This document shows positions 35,663 to 44,090 of a DNA stretch of 53,954 nucleotides, in pieces; the stretch's first letter is position 1; each line of letters opens with the position of its first letter. A program made the translations under genes and the position numbers. Under the pieces are notes generated by a model. The model was not told the origin of the DNA and ran no database searches. It saw nothing but the letters and a program-made list of their open reading frames with translations. The DNA comes from Bacteroidota bacterium (GTDB lineage: Bacteria > Bacteroidota > Ignavibacteria > Kryptoniales > JAKASW01): the NCBI GenBank assembly GCA_021789975.1, contig JAJYIT010000029.1, positions 1-53,954 of the forward strand, read 5' to 3'.

Positions 35663-36593
35663 CACCTGTCGACCGTTTCAATCCGTTCCTGTCCCGGTAC
35701 TGGGAGATTAATTCTTCCTCGCATGCATCCGCTTCGAGTTGGAACGTCGGATGGTCGATGCTGAATCGGTCTGCAAGCCGGTCCTCCAGCACGTCGGTTA
35801 TCCCTGTTGTCTTGCTGATCTTCATGTCTTCGACCACGATGTGGGCCGAGAGAGCCCGGAAATTGGACGAGAGTGACCAGACGTGTAGGTGATGAACGCC
35901 CTTCACTCCGGGGAATGCCCTTATAAAATCGGCAACCTCATTCAAGTCTATCCCGCGCGGAGATCCTTCAGTAAGAATGTTTACAGATTCGATTAGAAGA
36001 TCCCACGAACTTTTTATGATAAAGACTCCGATAGCAATGGATACAATCAGATCAAATGCCTCGAAACGGTAGAAAGTGATGATGAGGGCGGTCAGTATAA
36101 CTGCACCGGATTCTAATGTGTCGGTAAGCAGGTGGAGGAATGCACTCTTGACGTTTAGATTTTGCTCCCTGTGCTTCTTAAGCAATAAGACCGAGGCTAA
36201 GTTGGCAGCAAACCCCACAACGGCTACGATGAGCATAAGCCGCGGGTTAATGACAACCGGATGGTAGAATCTTCCGATCGCCTCATAGATAATGTAGACG
36301 CCGATCATCACCAGGAGCACAGAGTTGATGAATGCTGCAAGTATCTCTACGCGGAAATAGCCGTATGATTTTCGCGTGTTCCCATCCCATCTCATCATCC
36401 TCATCGCCACCAGTGTGACAATAAGCGCGACAAAGTCGCTGAAGTTATGCATCGCATCCGAGACAAGAGCAAGGCTGTTTGAGAAGACACCTCCTAACAA
36501 TTCGACAACTGTGATTATACCGTTGAGGAGGATCGAATACACAACGGGCCTTTCCGCTTCGTTTCTTCCGCCTGAATCGGCTTTGTCTTTCAT
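35622..36593 (-). CDS. cation diffusion facilitator (CDF) Zn/heavy-metal exporter
   Basis: Six-helix antiporter of 323 aa that expels Zn(II) or similar ions in exchange for protons. Both transport-site pairs are present: SDAMHNFSD in helix 2 and HLLTDTLES in helix 5, giving the HD-HD pattern typical of zinc-specific CDFs. The cytoplasmic C-terminal domain has VHHLHVWSLSS and ends in a polar, His-containing tail (GTRHTRH). The ATG at 36593 is preferred to TTG at 36596. Its 3' end overlaps the dehydrogenase start. Confidence 0.9.
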   Translation of the reverse strand: MKDKADSGGRNEAERPVVYSILLNGIITVVELLGGVFSNSLALVSDAMHNFSDFVALIVTLVAMRMMRWDGNTRKSYGYFRVEILAAFINSVLLVMIGVYIIYEAIGRFYHPVVINPRLMLIVAVVGFAANLASVLLLKKHREQNLNVKSAFLHLLTDTLESGAVILTALIITFYRFEAFDLIVSIAIGVFIIKSSWDLLIESVNILTEGSPRGIDLNEVADFIRAFPGVKGVHHLHVWSLSSNFRALSAHIVVEDMKISKTTGITDVLEDRLADRFSIDHPTFQLEADACEEELISQYRDRNGLKRSTGDGQGNDGTRHTRH

Positions 36594-36673
36594 CAATCAA
36601 ATTTGAAACGTTGCGCTATGAGAATCAACGGAGGGTACATGTTGTTCTTCAAACCCCTTAGGAAGGACATAAG

Positions 36674-37747
36674 CTAGCCGGGGCGCCGACTGCTCAGGAG
36701 TTCCAATACCTTTTCATAAACCGTCTCGACGCCAAGCTCCTTTAAACACTTGAACTTCATATCGCTGCGCGAGCATGTCAGCGGACGAGGCGAGTAATAG
36801 AAACAAGGTGAACATTCGAGATAGAGCGACGCGACTCGGTAAGTCGTTTGCCAGGGGCCGGAGTGCGCCGTGTTGATAGGGCCAGCTACAAGTACCGACT
36901 TCCTTTCCATAGCCGCTGCGAAATGGAGCATGCTCGAATCGTTAGAAACAAAGACGTCACACTTCTCAATCAGCCCGGCGGTCTCGCCGAGTGAGTTCGT
37001 GTCCACGCTGACAACCCCCTGGGACTTAATCCTTGCCACGATGTCGTCTTTGAGCTGCCTCTCGTCATTTCCACCGAAAACAAGAATACTTGCCCCGTTC
37101 TCGCGGCTCAGGCGCGACCCCAGGCCGGCGAATTTCTCAGGCTGCCATCGCTTATTAATGTGGTCCTTCAGTGTCGATCCCCCCGCATGGAAGCCGACTA
37201 TCGGCCGCGTCAAATTGATGCCATGACGATGAAGGAACTTGTCAGCATACTCTCTTTCTTCATTAGAAACGGCAAACCGCAAACCTGGCGATCCTGTGAG
37301 CTCAATTCCAAGGATTTCCGAAAAGAGGCGAATGTTTTCTACGACGTTGTGAAGGGAAGGATCTTCCTCGACCCGAATATTGTTGAGAAATCCCAACTCC
37401 TTGAAGTCGAGATGACCGTACTTGACGCCGCCTCTTTTCTTGGCGCGGATGAGGCGACTGATAACGTTGTATTCTTTGCGGTTAGTCGGATAAATGTTGA
37501 CCGTCGCATCGTATTTCCCACGTATAGAATTTATGAACCTGAGAGACCGAAAGAATCCTTCTTTCATGAAATCGAAACAATAAGTTTGCTCGACTTCCTC
37601 CATCCTTTTGAAAATTTCCTCCGCACCTTTATACATCGTCAGGACATCAATAGAGATATCGGGGCGGAACTTCTTCGCGAGCTCAATAGCGGGAGTGCAC
37701 ATAAGTGCATCGCCTATGCCTGGGAGGGCCATCACAAGGATCTTCAT
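36674..37747 (-). CDS. glycosyltransferase family 9 (heptosyltransferase-like)
   Basis: GT-B fold enzyme of 357 aa related to LPS heptosyltransferases. Features: N-terminal LVMALPGIGDALMCTPAIELAK, the central GFHAGGSTLKDHINKRWQPEKFAGL, and the donor-site stretch CDVFVSNDSSMLHFAAAMERKSV with AGPINTAHSGPW. It probably builds lipopolysaccharide or another surface glycan. A Cys cluster near the C-terminus (CSPCFYY, then TCSRSDMKFKCL) is common in this subgroup. It is followed on the same strand by the methyltransferase and DUF2723 genes, so the region may serve glycan synthesis. Confidence 0.88.
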   Translation of the reverse strand: MKILVMALPGIGDALMCTPAIELAKKFRPDISIDVLTMYKGAEEIFKRMEEVEQTYCFDFMKEGFFRSLRFINSIRGKYDATVNIYPTNRKEYNVISRLIRAKKRGGVKYGHLDFKELGFLNNIRVEEDPSLHNVVENIRLFSEILGIELTGSPGLRFAVSNEEREYADKFLHRHGINLTRPIVGFHAGGSTLKDHINKRWQPEKFAGLGSRLSRENGASILVFGGNDERQLKDDIVARIKSQGVVSVDTNSLGETAGLIEKCDVFVSNDSSMLHFAAAMERKSVLVAGPINTAHSGPWQTTYRVASLYLECSPCFYYSPRPLTCSRSDMKFKCLKELGVETVYEKVLELLSSRRPG

Positions 37748-37833
37748 GGTCTGATTGACCCTATCTCAGACTCGCGATCCGCCGGTCTTAGCAGAAGGCT
37801 GATGCGTGATTGGTGCAGAAATACGAAAATCCT

Positions 37834-38646
37834 CTACGGTTTCCTGCAAACAACACCGCATGATATTGAGGTGTGAAGGGCTATCGGAGTTTCCCGAAGT
37901 GCTTCTCTTATTTTTTTCCGCAGGTTGGACAGTGGCTTGACAAATTGAGGAGTCAGTGGAAGCTTTACCCCGACTCTCCTGAATGCCTCGCGTGTGACGC
38001 GGTAAAACAAACTCGGGTACATCCATTCCCCGTAGCTGTAAATGGGCTGAACCCCAAGAGATCTGAGCAGAGCTTGTAACTCCCCGGCAGAAAACTCACG
38101 CTCCCATCCGGCGAACCATTTATCCATGGCGATCAAAATGTGTTTCATGACAGTATAGATGTGGTATCTTTGAGGAACGTCGACCAGAAGCAATCCGCCG
38201 CTCCTTAATATTCTAATATTCTCGCGGAGAAGTTCGGATGCTTGATTCTCACGGAAATGTTCGAGGAGTCCCTGATGGAAGACGAGGTCAAACGAACCGT
38301 CGGGGAAGGGCAGCGCGAACGCGTTCCCTCCGACTGGGCTTACTTCAACTTTTTCTTCGACCGCGAGATTCTTTATGATATGGAGTGAGTTCATCGAATA
38401 GTCGAGCATGAAAACGGACGCTCCGAGCGCCACCATCCCGAAACTGTCTCGTCCGGTCCCGGCGCCTACTTCGAGAACTTTCTTATTCCGAAGGTCCATG
38501 AGTTTAGAGACATTCCGAAGTACTCGGTCTTCGTTGGAGTATACCTCGTGAACCGCCTTCTTCTCAGACCAGAAGTTGTCCCAGTGGGATTTTGTAGACT
38601 CTCTATGTGCAGGTACCGCTGTTCGTTCTGTTGTTTTCATGTCCAT
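37834..38646 (-). CDS. class I SAM-dependent methyltransferase
   Basis: Cytoplasmic methyltransferase of 270 aa. Motif I is VLEVGAGTGRDS, the acidic strand is VFMLDYSMNSL, motif II is FPDGSFDLVFHQGLLEHF, and the post-motif is GGLLLVDVPQRYH. The N-terminal SHWDNFWSEKK resembles enzymes acting on surface glycans or lipids. ATG 38646 is chosen; further in-frame starts lie on either side and no ribosome binding site is clear. It lies 86 bp before the GT9 gene on the same strand, which suggests joint action on a surface polymer. Confidence 0.85.
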   Translation of the reverse strand: MDMKTTERTAVPAHRESTKSHWDNFWSEKKAVHEVYSNEDRVLRNVSKLMDLRNKKVLEVGAGTGRDSFGMVALGASVFMLDYSMNSLHIIKNLAVEEKVEVSPVGGNAFALPFPDGSFDLVFHQGLLEHFRENQASELLRENIRILRSGGLLLVDVPQRYHIYTVMKHILIAMDKWFAGWEREFSAGELQALLRSLGVQPIYSYGEWMYPSLFYRVTREAFRRVGVKLPLTPQFVKPLSNLRKKIREALRETPIALHTSISCGVVCRKP

Positions 38647-38984
38647 AATATAAGAAAACTGACTTATCAAACCTGCTCTTCCGGTAGTGGCTCAATTTCA
38701 ATTCACACGTCACCCCGAACCCTGGACTGATACGCTCCAGGTCAGGCTTGTTTCGGGGTCTAAAACCAGATGTTGAACCGAGTTCAACATGACGGAATGC
38801 TTCAAAGTGAGCCAGTACCGCTCTTCCATCTCTCATGTGAGCTTGCAATAATAGTCCTGGTCAAATTATCCTCCTATCCATATCCCGGAATTTGACGCTG
38901 ATCAGACAGCTCCAATAGCTCTCTGTGGCCCCTATTGTGGCGCCAATTGGCGTTTCGACTTTGGACACAATGTTCTGCGTCGAT
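38647..38984. repeat. intergenic region with nested palindromes (dispersed-repeat-like)
   Basis: Contains CCCCGAA/TTCGGGG (38713-38719 with 38752-38758) enclosing CCTGGA/TCCAGG (38721-38726 with 38736-38741). A perfect 9-bp hairpin ATGTTGAAC/GTTCAACAT follows (38770-38790). The phrase order resembles short dispersed elements seen between genes in many environmental bacteria. No gene in about 340 bp. Confidence 0.55.
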
Positions 38985-41744
38985 CTACTTTTTTGTCGAA
39001 TCGGTTTGGGCAGACGCCTGAGCTTTCTGTAATTCCCGGAGCTGAGAGATTCTCATCTCGATGCTCTTTTCGTTCGGGAACATCGTCATCAACTTCGTAA
39101 GTAAGTCTATTTGTTTGCCGTAATCGTTTTCGACGGAGTATAGATCAAGCAGTACCCTGTATGGATTGTAAGGCGAGCGAACGTCTATCGGGTCTCTCTC
39201 AATTGCTGCCTCTGATTCCTTCTCGATCACGTCGGCGTACTTCCTGAACTTGCCCTCTGCCCCTGCGGCCATGTACATCCTTGCTACATCCCAAATAATC
39301 CGGTAATCCATCGGCACGGCGGCGATCGGCACTTTCGATTCCATGGAGTCCATTATGGCAACGGCATCGGAGTTCCTATCGTTTTGCAGATAATATGACG
39401 CCAGTCGCATGAATGGATTCCGGTAATTGAGCGTCAGGTTCCGTGCGTTGTCGTCGAAATATAGGTCGGCATCGTTCATGTTGGTAAATCTGAACCCGTA
39501 CCTTTGGTTTCGGTAGTAATCCTTCGGCGAGTCCATCAAGCACTTGCGCATGATGTCGGCATTTATTGGATACTGACCATGTTCGTCTCTCTGAAAGTAA
39601 GGCATGACTTCGAGGGCCATCCCTTGCATTTGAAGGTAAGAATCCAAACCTATGAAGTTACTCGGCGCGACGGTTACTGAGAAATAGACGGGACGGCGCC
39701 AATCGTTGGTTTCTAATATATTCTTTATCATGAGATCCTGCACCCTTATTGCCTGAACGTCCTGGAAGGATACGGTCGGGTTGATCGTATATTCAATAAA
39801 CCCTCTGTTTGTTATCGAAGAGTCGGTCACTCCGTAATGTTTATAGACTTCTTTGCTGACGGGAAGTCTCGCCGTGGTCTGCCTCCACTGGATTGGCATT
39901 ATTCTCGTTATCTCTTCGTTGGAATAACTAATCGGTACTGTGGCAGCCCCATGAGGGGTCTCGTTTTTTAGCTGGAGGATGTACCAGTCTGTATTTACAA
40001 GACTGAGATTGACTATGCGGATGTCGGTTCGGACACCGGCGACTTCTTGTAAGTACCACAGCGGGAATGTGTCGTTGTCTCCGTTCGTGAACAGTATTGC
40101 GTTCTTTTTGCATGACTGAAGGATATTGTAGGAATAATCCCATGGGATATAATTGCCTCTTCTGTCATGCGTCAGCCGATTTTCGGCGAACATATTGAAC
40201 GGAGATATCAGAAAGAAGAGAAATCCGAGGCCCGCCGCAATGAGCATCTTTGTTCGCGGTTGTTTGGCTCGCTCAACAAAAATACTGATAAGCCCCGACA
40301 CACCTATCCCTATCCATAATGCAAATCCGAAAAATGCGCCCACGAAAAAATAGTCTCTTTCTCGCGGCTGAGGCTCGAACATGTTGAAATACATAACGAG
40401 CGCAAATCCCATCATAACGAAGAGCGTTAAGAATGCCAGCCCGAACTTCCAGTCTTTCTTGAAATGGTGCCACAGTCCAAAAAGTGCAAGGATGAACGGG
40501 ATTCCGAAATAGCGTGCTGGATAACCTCGATTGTCGTCGAACCAGTTCGGTGGAGCGTCTGTAAATGCGACTGGCGCGTCCTGAATATCTCCAGACCGCC
40601 CGATGAAATTGAATCCAAGGTATCGAAGAAACATCCTGTTCAATTGATAATTCCAAAAGAAATCCCAATCAGAAGAATACTTTTGATAATTCCTAATGTG
40701 GACCGGATCGGCGGTGTCCCATCTCCTCTTTGTGAGAGGAGGCTGCTGACCATATTGAGAGCGGTTAAGATACCCGACGAGACCTGGCAACGTTCCCGGA
40801 TTGTTTTCGTTTATCGGAGGATGGGAGTTTGCACGGAGTATTATGAGTGTGTATGTGGAATAGCCGACAATGATAAGCAGCGCTGCCGTCAGCGACATGC
40901 TGAGAATCTTCCGATTTTCTTTCTGGGACTTGTACACTCCATATATTGCTGCAGCAAGTACGGCAAATACTACCACCTTGAGGAAACCGCTGTTGCTGAC
41001 GTGAATCGGCCCAGCAGATAAAGTCCCGTTGAGAAGGTTAGGTAGCCATTCCACGATGACCGGGAAGATGATGGCGAACGACGCCAACGTGATGATGATA
41101 AAGTAAATGAACCGCTTCGTCTGGAATTCATAATACCTGAAATAAACAAGGAGGGCAACGGTGAAGTATGCAAGGAGGCTCAGTTGGTGCACCCCGATTG
41201 AAAGTCCCATCAGGTATGCGATCAACAACAGGTATCTTTCGCTGCCGGGCTCATCGGCTTTTTCGTACCAGACCATTGCAAGCCATACGACGCATGAGAC
41301 AAAAAACATGCTCATGGCAAATACTTCAGATTCGACCGCGTTAAACCAGAAAGTGTCGGTGACCGAAAAGGTGAGTGCGCCGATGGCGGACGAGGCAAAT
41401 ACAACCATGGCATTGACCGAGTCTTGAGGTAACCCACGCCACCTCGAAATGATCCTGACACCGATCAGATACATGAACGTAATCGTGAGAGCACTGCAGA
41501 GACCGGAGAGAAGGTTTATTTGAAAGCCCGGGTCTGAGAACAAGGGTGCAATCATTGCAAGACGGCCGAGGATTAGAAAGAGCGGCGGTCCAGGCGGATG
41601 CGGAACTTCAAGCGCAACTGCCGTGGCAGCGAGTTCACCGGCATCCCAGAATGCCACCGATGACTGGGTCGTTAGCGCATATATTATGAAAGTGAGGAGA
41701 AAAATCGCCGCGGCGATATAACCGTTCAATCTTTTGTAGCTCAT
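38985..41744 (-). CDS. DUF2723 family protein (GT117/TMEM260-like glycosyltransferase)
   Basis: Large polytopic protein of about 919 aa. The N-terminal half has about 12 helices with the first-loop signature FWDAGELAATAVALEVPHPP, which holds the acidic catalytic-site residues of GT-C transferases. The conserved loop region EPQPRERDYFFVGAFFGFA follows. A soluble C-terminal part has the phrase LFTNGDNDTFPLWYLQE and ends in short TPR-like helices (FRKYADVIEKESEAAI, LRELQKAQAS). DUF2723 proteins are related to vertebrate TMEM260, an O-mannosyltransferase; the bacterial ones probably glycosylate exported proteins. ATG 41744 is preferred; ATG 41762 is possible. Confidence 0.88.
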   Translation of the reverse strand: MSYKRLNGYIAAAIFLLTFIIYALTTQSSVAFWDAGELAATAVALEVPHPPGPPLFLILGRLAMIAPLFSDPGFQINLLSGLCSALTITFMYLIGVRIISRWRGLPQDSVNAMVVFASSAIGALTFSVTDTFWFNAVESEVFAMSMFFVSCVVWLAMVWYEKADEPGSERYLLLIAYLMGLSIGVHQLSLLAYFTVALLVYFRYYEFQTKRFIYFIIITLASFAIIFPVIVEWLPNLLNGTLSAGPIHVSNSGFLKVVVFAVLAAAIYGVYKSQKENRKILSMSLTAALLIIVGYSTYTLIILRANSHPPINENNPGTLPGLVGYLNRSQYGQQPPLTKRRWDTADPVHIRNYQKYSSDWDFFWNYQLNRMFLRYLGFNFIGRSGDIQDAPVAFTDAPPNWFDDNRGYPARYFGIPFILALFGLWHHFKKDWKFGLAFLTLFVMMGFALVMYFNMFEPQPRERDYFFVGAFFGFALWIGIGVSGLISIFVERAKQPRTKMLIAAGLGFLFFLISPFNMFAENRLTHDRRGNYIPWDYSYNILQSCKKNAILFTNGDNDTFPLWYLQEVAGVRTDIRIVNLSLVNTDWYILQLKNETPHGAATVPISYSNEEITRIMPIQWRQTTARLPVSKEVYKHYGVTDSSITNRGFIEYTINPTVSFQDVQAIRVQDLMIKNILETNDWRRPVYFSVTVAPSNFIGLDSYLQMQGMALEVMPYFQRDEHGQYPINADIMRKCLMDSPKDYYRNQRYGFRFTNMNDADLYFDDNARNLTLNYRNPFMRLASYYLQNDRNSDAVAIMDSMESKVPIAAVPMDYRIIWDVARMYMAAGAEGKFRKYADVIEKESEAAIERDPIDVRSPYNPYRVLLDLYSVENDYGKQIDLLTKLMTMFPNEKSIEMRISQLRELQKAQASAQTDSTKK

Positions 41745-41866
41745 GATTTGCCCGTCTGACATTGTGGTAGAATTGACACAACAATTTATCGGCGAGCACA
41801 AGAAGAAACAAGGAGTTGATCAATTGCGGATCATTCACCCGTCGAGTGAGGCGTAATCGTACTTCC

Positions 41867-41986
41867 GCACCCGTAGCTCAGTTGGATAGAGCAAGAGTTT
41901 CCTAAACTCTGTGTCGTGTGTTCTCCCTTATGAACCGGAACGGTTCACGGGGGAATCCGCCCTTGGCGGAGAGTCACGCCGAAGGC
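41867..41986 (+). pseudogene. tRNA-Arg pseudogene split by a palindromic insertion
   Basis: Near-identical to the intact tRNA-Arg 301 bp downstream from the acceptor 5' strand through the anticodon arm (TTCCTAA loop) to the TTC of the T loop at 41923. Then 47 extra bases follow (41924-41970), and the T loop and T-stem 3' strand resume (GAGTCACGCCG, 41971-41981). The 3' acceptor strand is decayed (AAGGC instead of GGGGC) and no CCA is encoded. The T-stem keeps pairing with one wobble. It is a non-functional duplicate. Confidence 0.8.
41924..41970. repeat. 47-bp palindromic element inserted in a tRNA T loop
   Basis: Composed of two perfect hairpins: TGAACCG/CGGTTCA (41931-41947, 3-nt loop) and TCCGCC/GGCGGA (41956-41970, 3-nt loop). 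Its GC-rich hairpin style matches the palindromes at 13771-13856 (which also contain GGCGGA), so it may be a mobile REP-type unit. Confidence 0.6.
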
Positions 41987-42167
41987 TTGCAAAGAGAAAT
42001 TTCAGATTTTGCTTTCCGCGATCGCCCGTAGTCGATTATCCGCTGAAACCTCATCGTTATTCAGAGAGCGTATGTAGAACGAGCGCTTGAGTATGATCGG
42101 AGAACTCTTTACCCACTTCCTCAATTGTAAATCTTCCGTCCACCGAATAAATTGTAATCGTACTTCC

Positions 42168-42244
42168 GCCCCCGTAGCTCAGTTGGATAGAGCAAGAGTT
42201 TCCTAAACTCTGTGTCGCGTGTTCGAGTCACGCCGGGGGCACCA
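42168..42244 (+). tRNA. tRNA-Arg (anticodon CCT)
   Basis: Complete cloverleaf: acceptor GCCCCCG/CGGGGGC, D arm GCTC...GAGC, anticodon stem AGAGT/ACTCT with loop TTCCTAA (anticodon CCT, reading AGG), T arm GCGTG/CACGC with TTCGAGT loop, discriminator A and encoded CCA. A duplicated upstream flank (from 42154) is shared with the pseudogene copy. Confidence 0.97.
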
Positions 42245-42250
42245 ATTAAA

Positions 42251-42391
42251 AAGAGTTCCAGAGTCCAAGGTTCAAGTTCCAGACAAAAGCAAAAATTCAA
42301 ACATGAAGAAGGAAAAGACAGCGTTTGAGCTTAATGAATTTTGTTTTTGGAATTTACTTGAAGTTTGGTATCTGGAGCTTGGAGCTTAGAG
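42251..42391. repeat. imperfect long inverted repeat (MITE-like spacer element)
   Basis: The left part (AGTTCCAGAGTCCAAGGTTC, then AAGCAAAAATTCAAA) and the reverse complement of the right part (AGCTCCAGATACCAAACTTC, then CCAAAAACAAAATTCA) are clearly similar. The 140-bp stretch between the tRNA and proS could therefore fold into one long imperfect hairpin. It has no coding potential. Confidence 0.55.
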
Positions 42392-42395
42392 TAGA

Positions 42396-44090
42396 ATGCG
42401 ATTGAGTACCTATTTTGTACCGACCCTGAAGGAGAATCCTGCTGACGCGACGATGGCAAGCCACCGCTTGATGGTGAGAGCGGGTATGATACGTCCGCTA
42501 GCCGCGGGGATTTATTCGTGGCTCCCGATCGGCTGGCGCGTGATGAAAAAAGTGATGGAAATAATCCGTGAGGAGATGGATGCGATTGGTGCGCAGGAAT
42601 TTCAGCTTCCCGCGCTCAATCCGGTCGAGATCTGGGAGCAAACCGGGAGAGTGGAATCATTCGGGGATACTTTATTCCATTTGAAGAACCGACCGTTCGT
42701 CCTTGCGCCGACCCATGAGGAAATTTTCACGACGATCGCTAAGGATCACATTAAGTCTTATCGCGACCTGCCCCAGATCTGGTATCAGATTCAGACGAAA
42801 TTCCGGAACGAACCGAGACCGAGGTCAGGAGTCATAAGGGGTCGACAATTCTTCATGAAGGATTCTTATACTTTTGACAGGGATTTCACCGAGCTTGATA
42901 AGAGCTACGGGGCGCATAGAGAAGCTTACAAGAAGATTTACAGCAGAAGCGGCATCAAGTTTTTTATCGTAGGCGCGTATAGCGGCGCCATGGGAGGAAC
43001 CGGATCACAGGAATTCATGGTCGAGTCCCCAGACGGTGAGGACACTTGTGCAGTTTGCGACAATTGTGATTACGCCGCCAATCTCGAAGTTGCAACGAGC
43101 GCTGCGAAGCCGGTAGGAAGAACCGACGGTTCGAAAAAGCCTGAAGAACTTCACACACCGAATATAAAGACCATTGATCAACTCGCTCAGTTCCTTCATA
43201 TATCGACGGAGAGACTAGCGAAATCTCTGGTCTACAAAGATGATACTACTCCGGTGCTTGTGCTGATGTCCGGCAACGATCAGTTGAACGAAGCAAAACT
43301 GACGACGGCACTCGGTAAAACCGCTTTTGCGATGTCCCCGGAAGAGCTTTCGAAATATACGGGAGCAAATGCCGGTTCCATTGGCCCGATAGGTTTGAAG
43401 GACTTCAGAATAATCGCCGACAAGAGGCTTGAGAATGCTAACGAATTGATCAGCGGCGCTAATAAGGACGATTACCACATAACTCACATAGACTTCAGCC
43501 GGGACGTGAAGATCGACGGTTATTATGATTTGCGTAGCATCGAAGCAGGTGAACCGTGTCCGAGTTGTGGTAAGGATCTCCGCGTCGTAAATGCCATAGA
43601 AATCGGACACATTTTCAAACTCGGTACAAAATACTCCGTGTCACTCAACGCTAACTACCTCGACGAAAATGGAACCGAGAAGCCCATCGTCATGGGAAGT
43701 TATGGAATCGGCGTCGAGCGCATTATCGCCTGTCATATCGAACAGAACCACGACGACAACGGAATTATCTGGGACAATTCGATTTCTCCGTTCATGGTAC
43801 ACGTTACATCTGTAAACATGGACAGCAATGAGGTCGTCGCCACTGCCGACAAGCTTTACGAAGAGTTCAACGCTGCAGGAATTCCGGCTCTCTACGATGA
43901 CCGCCATGGTGTAAGCCCCGGTTTCAAATTCAAGGATGCCGACCTGCTCGGAATGCCGGTCCAGGTGATAATCGGCGAACGAAATTTGAAACAGGGTAAC
44001 GTCGAGTTGAAGTTTCGAAAAAGCGGTGAGCGGAAAGTGGTCGGGATCGGTGCCGCCGTTGAAGAAGTAAAGAGATTTCTAAAGTCGTGA
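42396..44090 (+). CDS. proS: prolyl-tRNA synthetase, bacterial type with editing insertion
   Basis: Class II synthetase of 564 aa that charges tRNA-Pro. Motif 1 lies near residues 60-80. Motif 2 is TKFRNEPRPRSGVIRGRQFF and motif 3 is GSYGIGVERI. Between motifs 2 and 3, a YbaK-like INS editing domain (about 225-400) includes AKSLVYKDD and GSIGPIGL, used to hydrolyse Ala-tRNA-Pro. The anticodon-binding domain follows (IPALYDDRHGVSPGFKFKDA). This is the long bacterial form. The free-standing YbaK editor relic at 13559 is dead in this genome segment. The stop overlaps the next gene (GTGA). Confidence 0.96.
   Translation: MRLSTYFVPTLKENPADATMASHRLMVRAGMIRPLAAGIYSWLPIGWRVMKKVMEIIREEMDAIGAQEFQLPALNPVEIWEQTGRVESFGDTLFHLKNRPFVLAPTHEEIFTTIAKDHIKSYRDLPQIWYQIQTKFRNEPRPRSGVIRGRQFFMKDSYTFDRDFTELDKSYGAHREAYKKIYSRSGIKFFIVGAYSGAMGGTGSQEFMVESPDGEDTCAVCDNCDYAANLEVATSAAKPVGRTDGSKKPEELHTPNIKTIDQLAQFLHISTERLAKSLVYKDDTTPVLVLMSGNDQLNEAKLTTALGKTAFAMSPEELSKYTGANAGSIGPIGLKDFRIIADKRLENANELISGANKDDYHITHIDFSRDVKIDGYYDLRSIEAGEPCPSCGKDLRVVNAIEIGHIFKLGTKYSVSLNANYLDENGTEKPIVMGSYGIGVERIIACHIEQNHDDNGIIWDNSISPFMVHVTSVNMDSNEVVATADKLYEEFNAAGIPALYDDRHGVSPGFKFKDADLLGMPVQVIIGERNLKQGNVELKFRKSGERKVVGIGAAVEEVKRFLKS

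Noticed and set aside
41867-41986. A tRNA with a functional intron in the T loop
   Set aside because: Bacterial tRNA introns are group I/II and lie elsewhere; the 3' acceptor strand is also decayed and an intact copy exists nearby.
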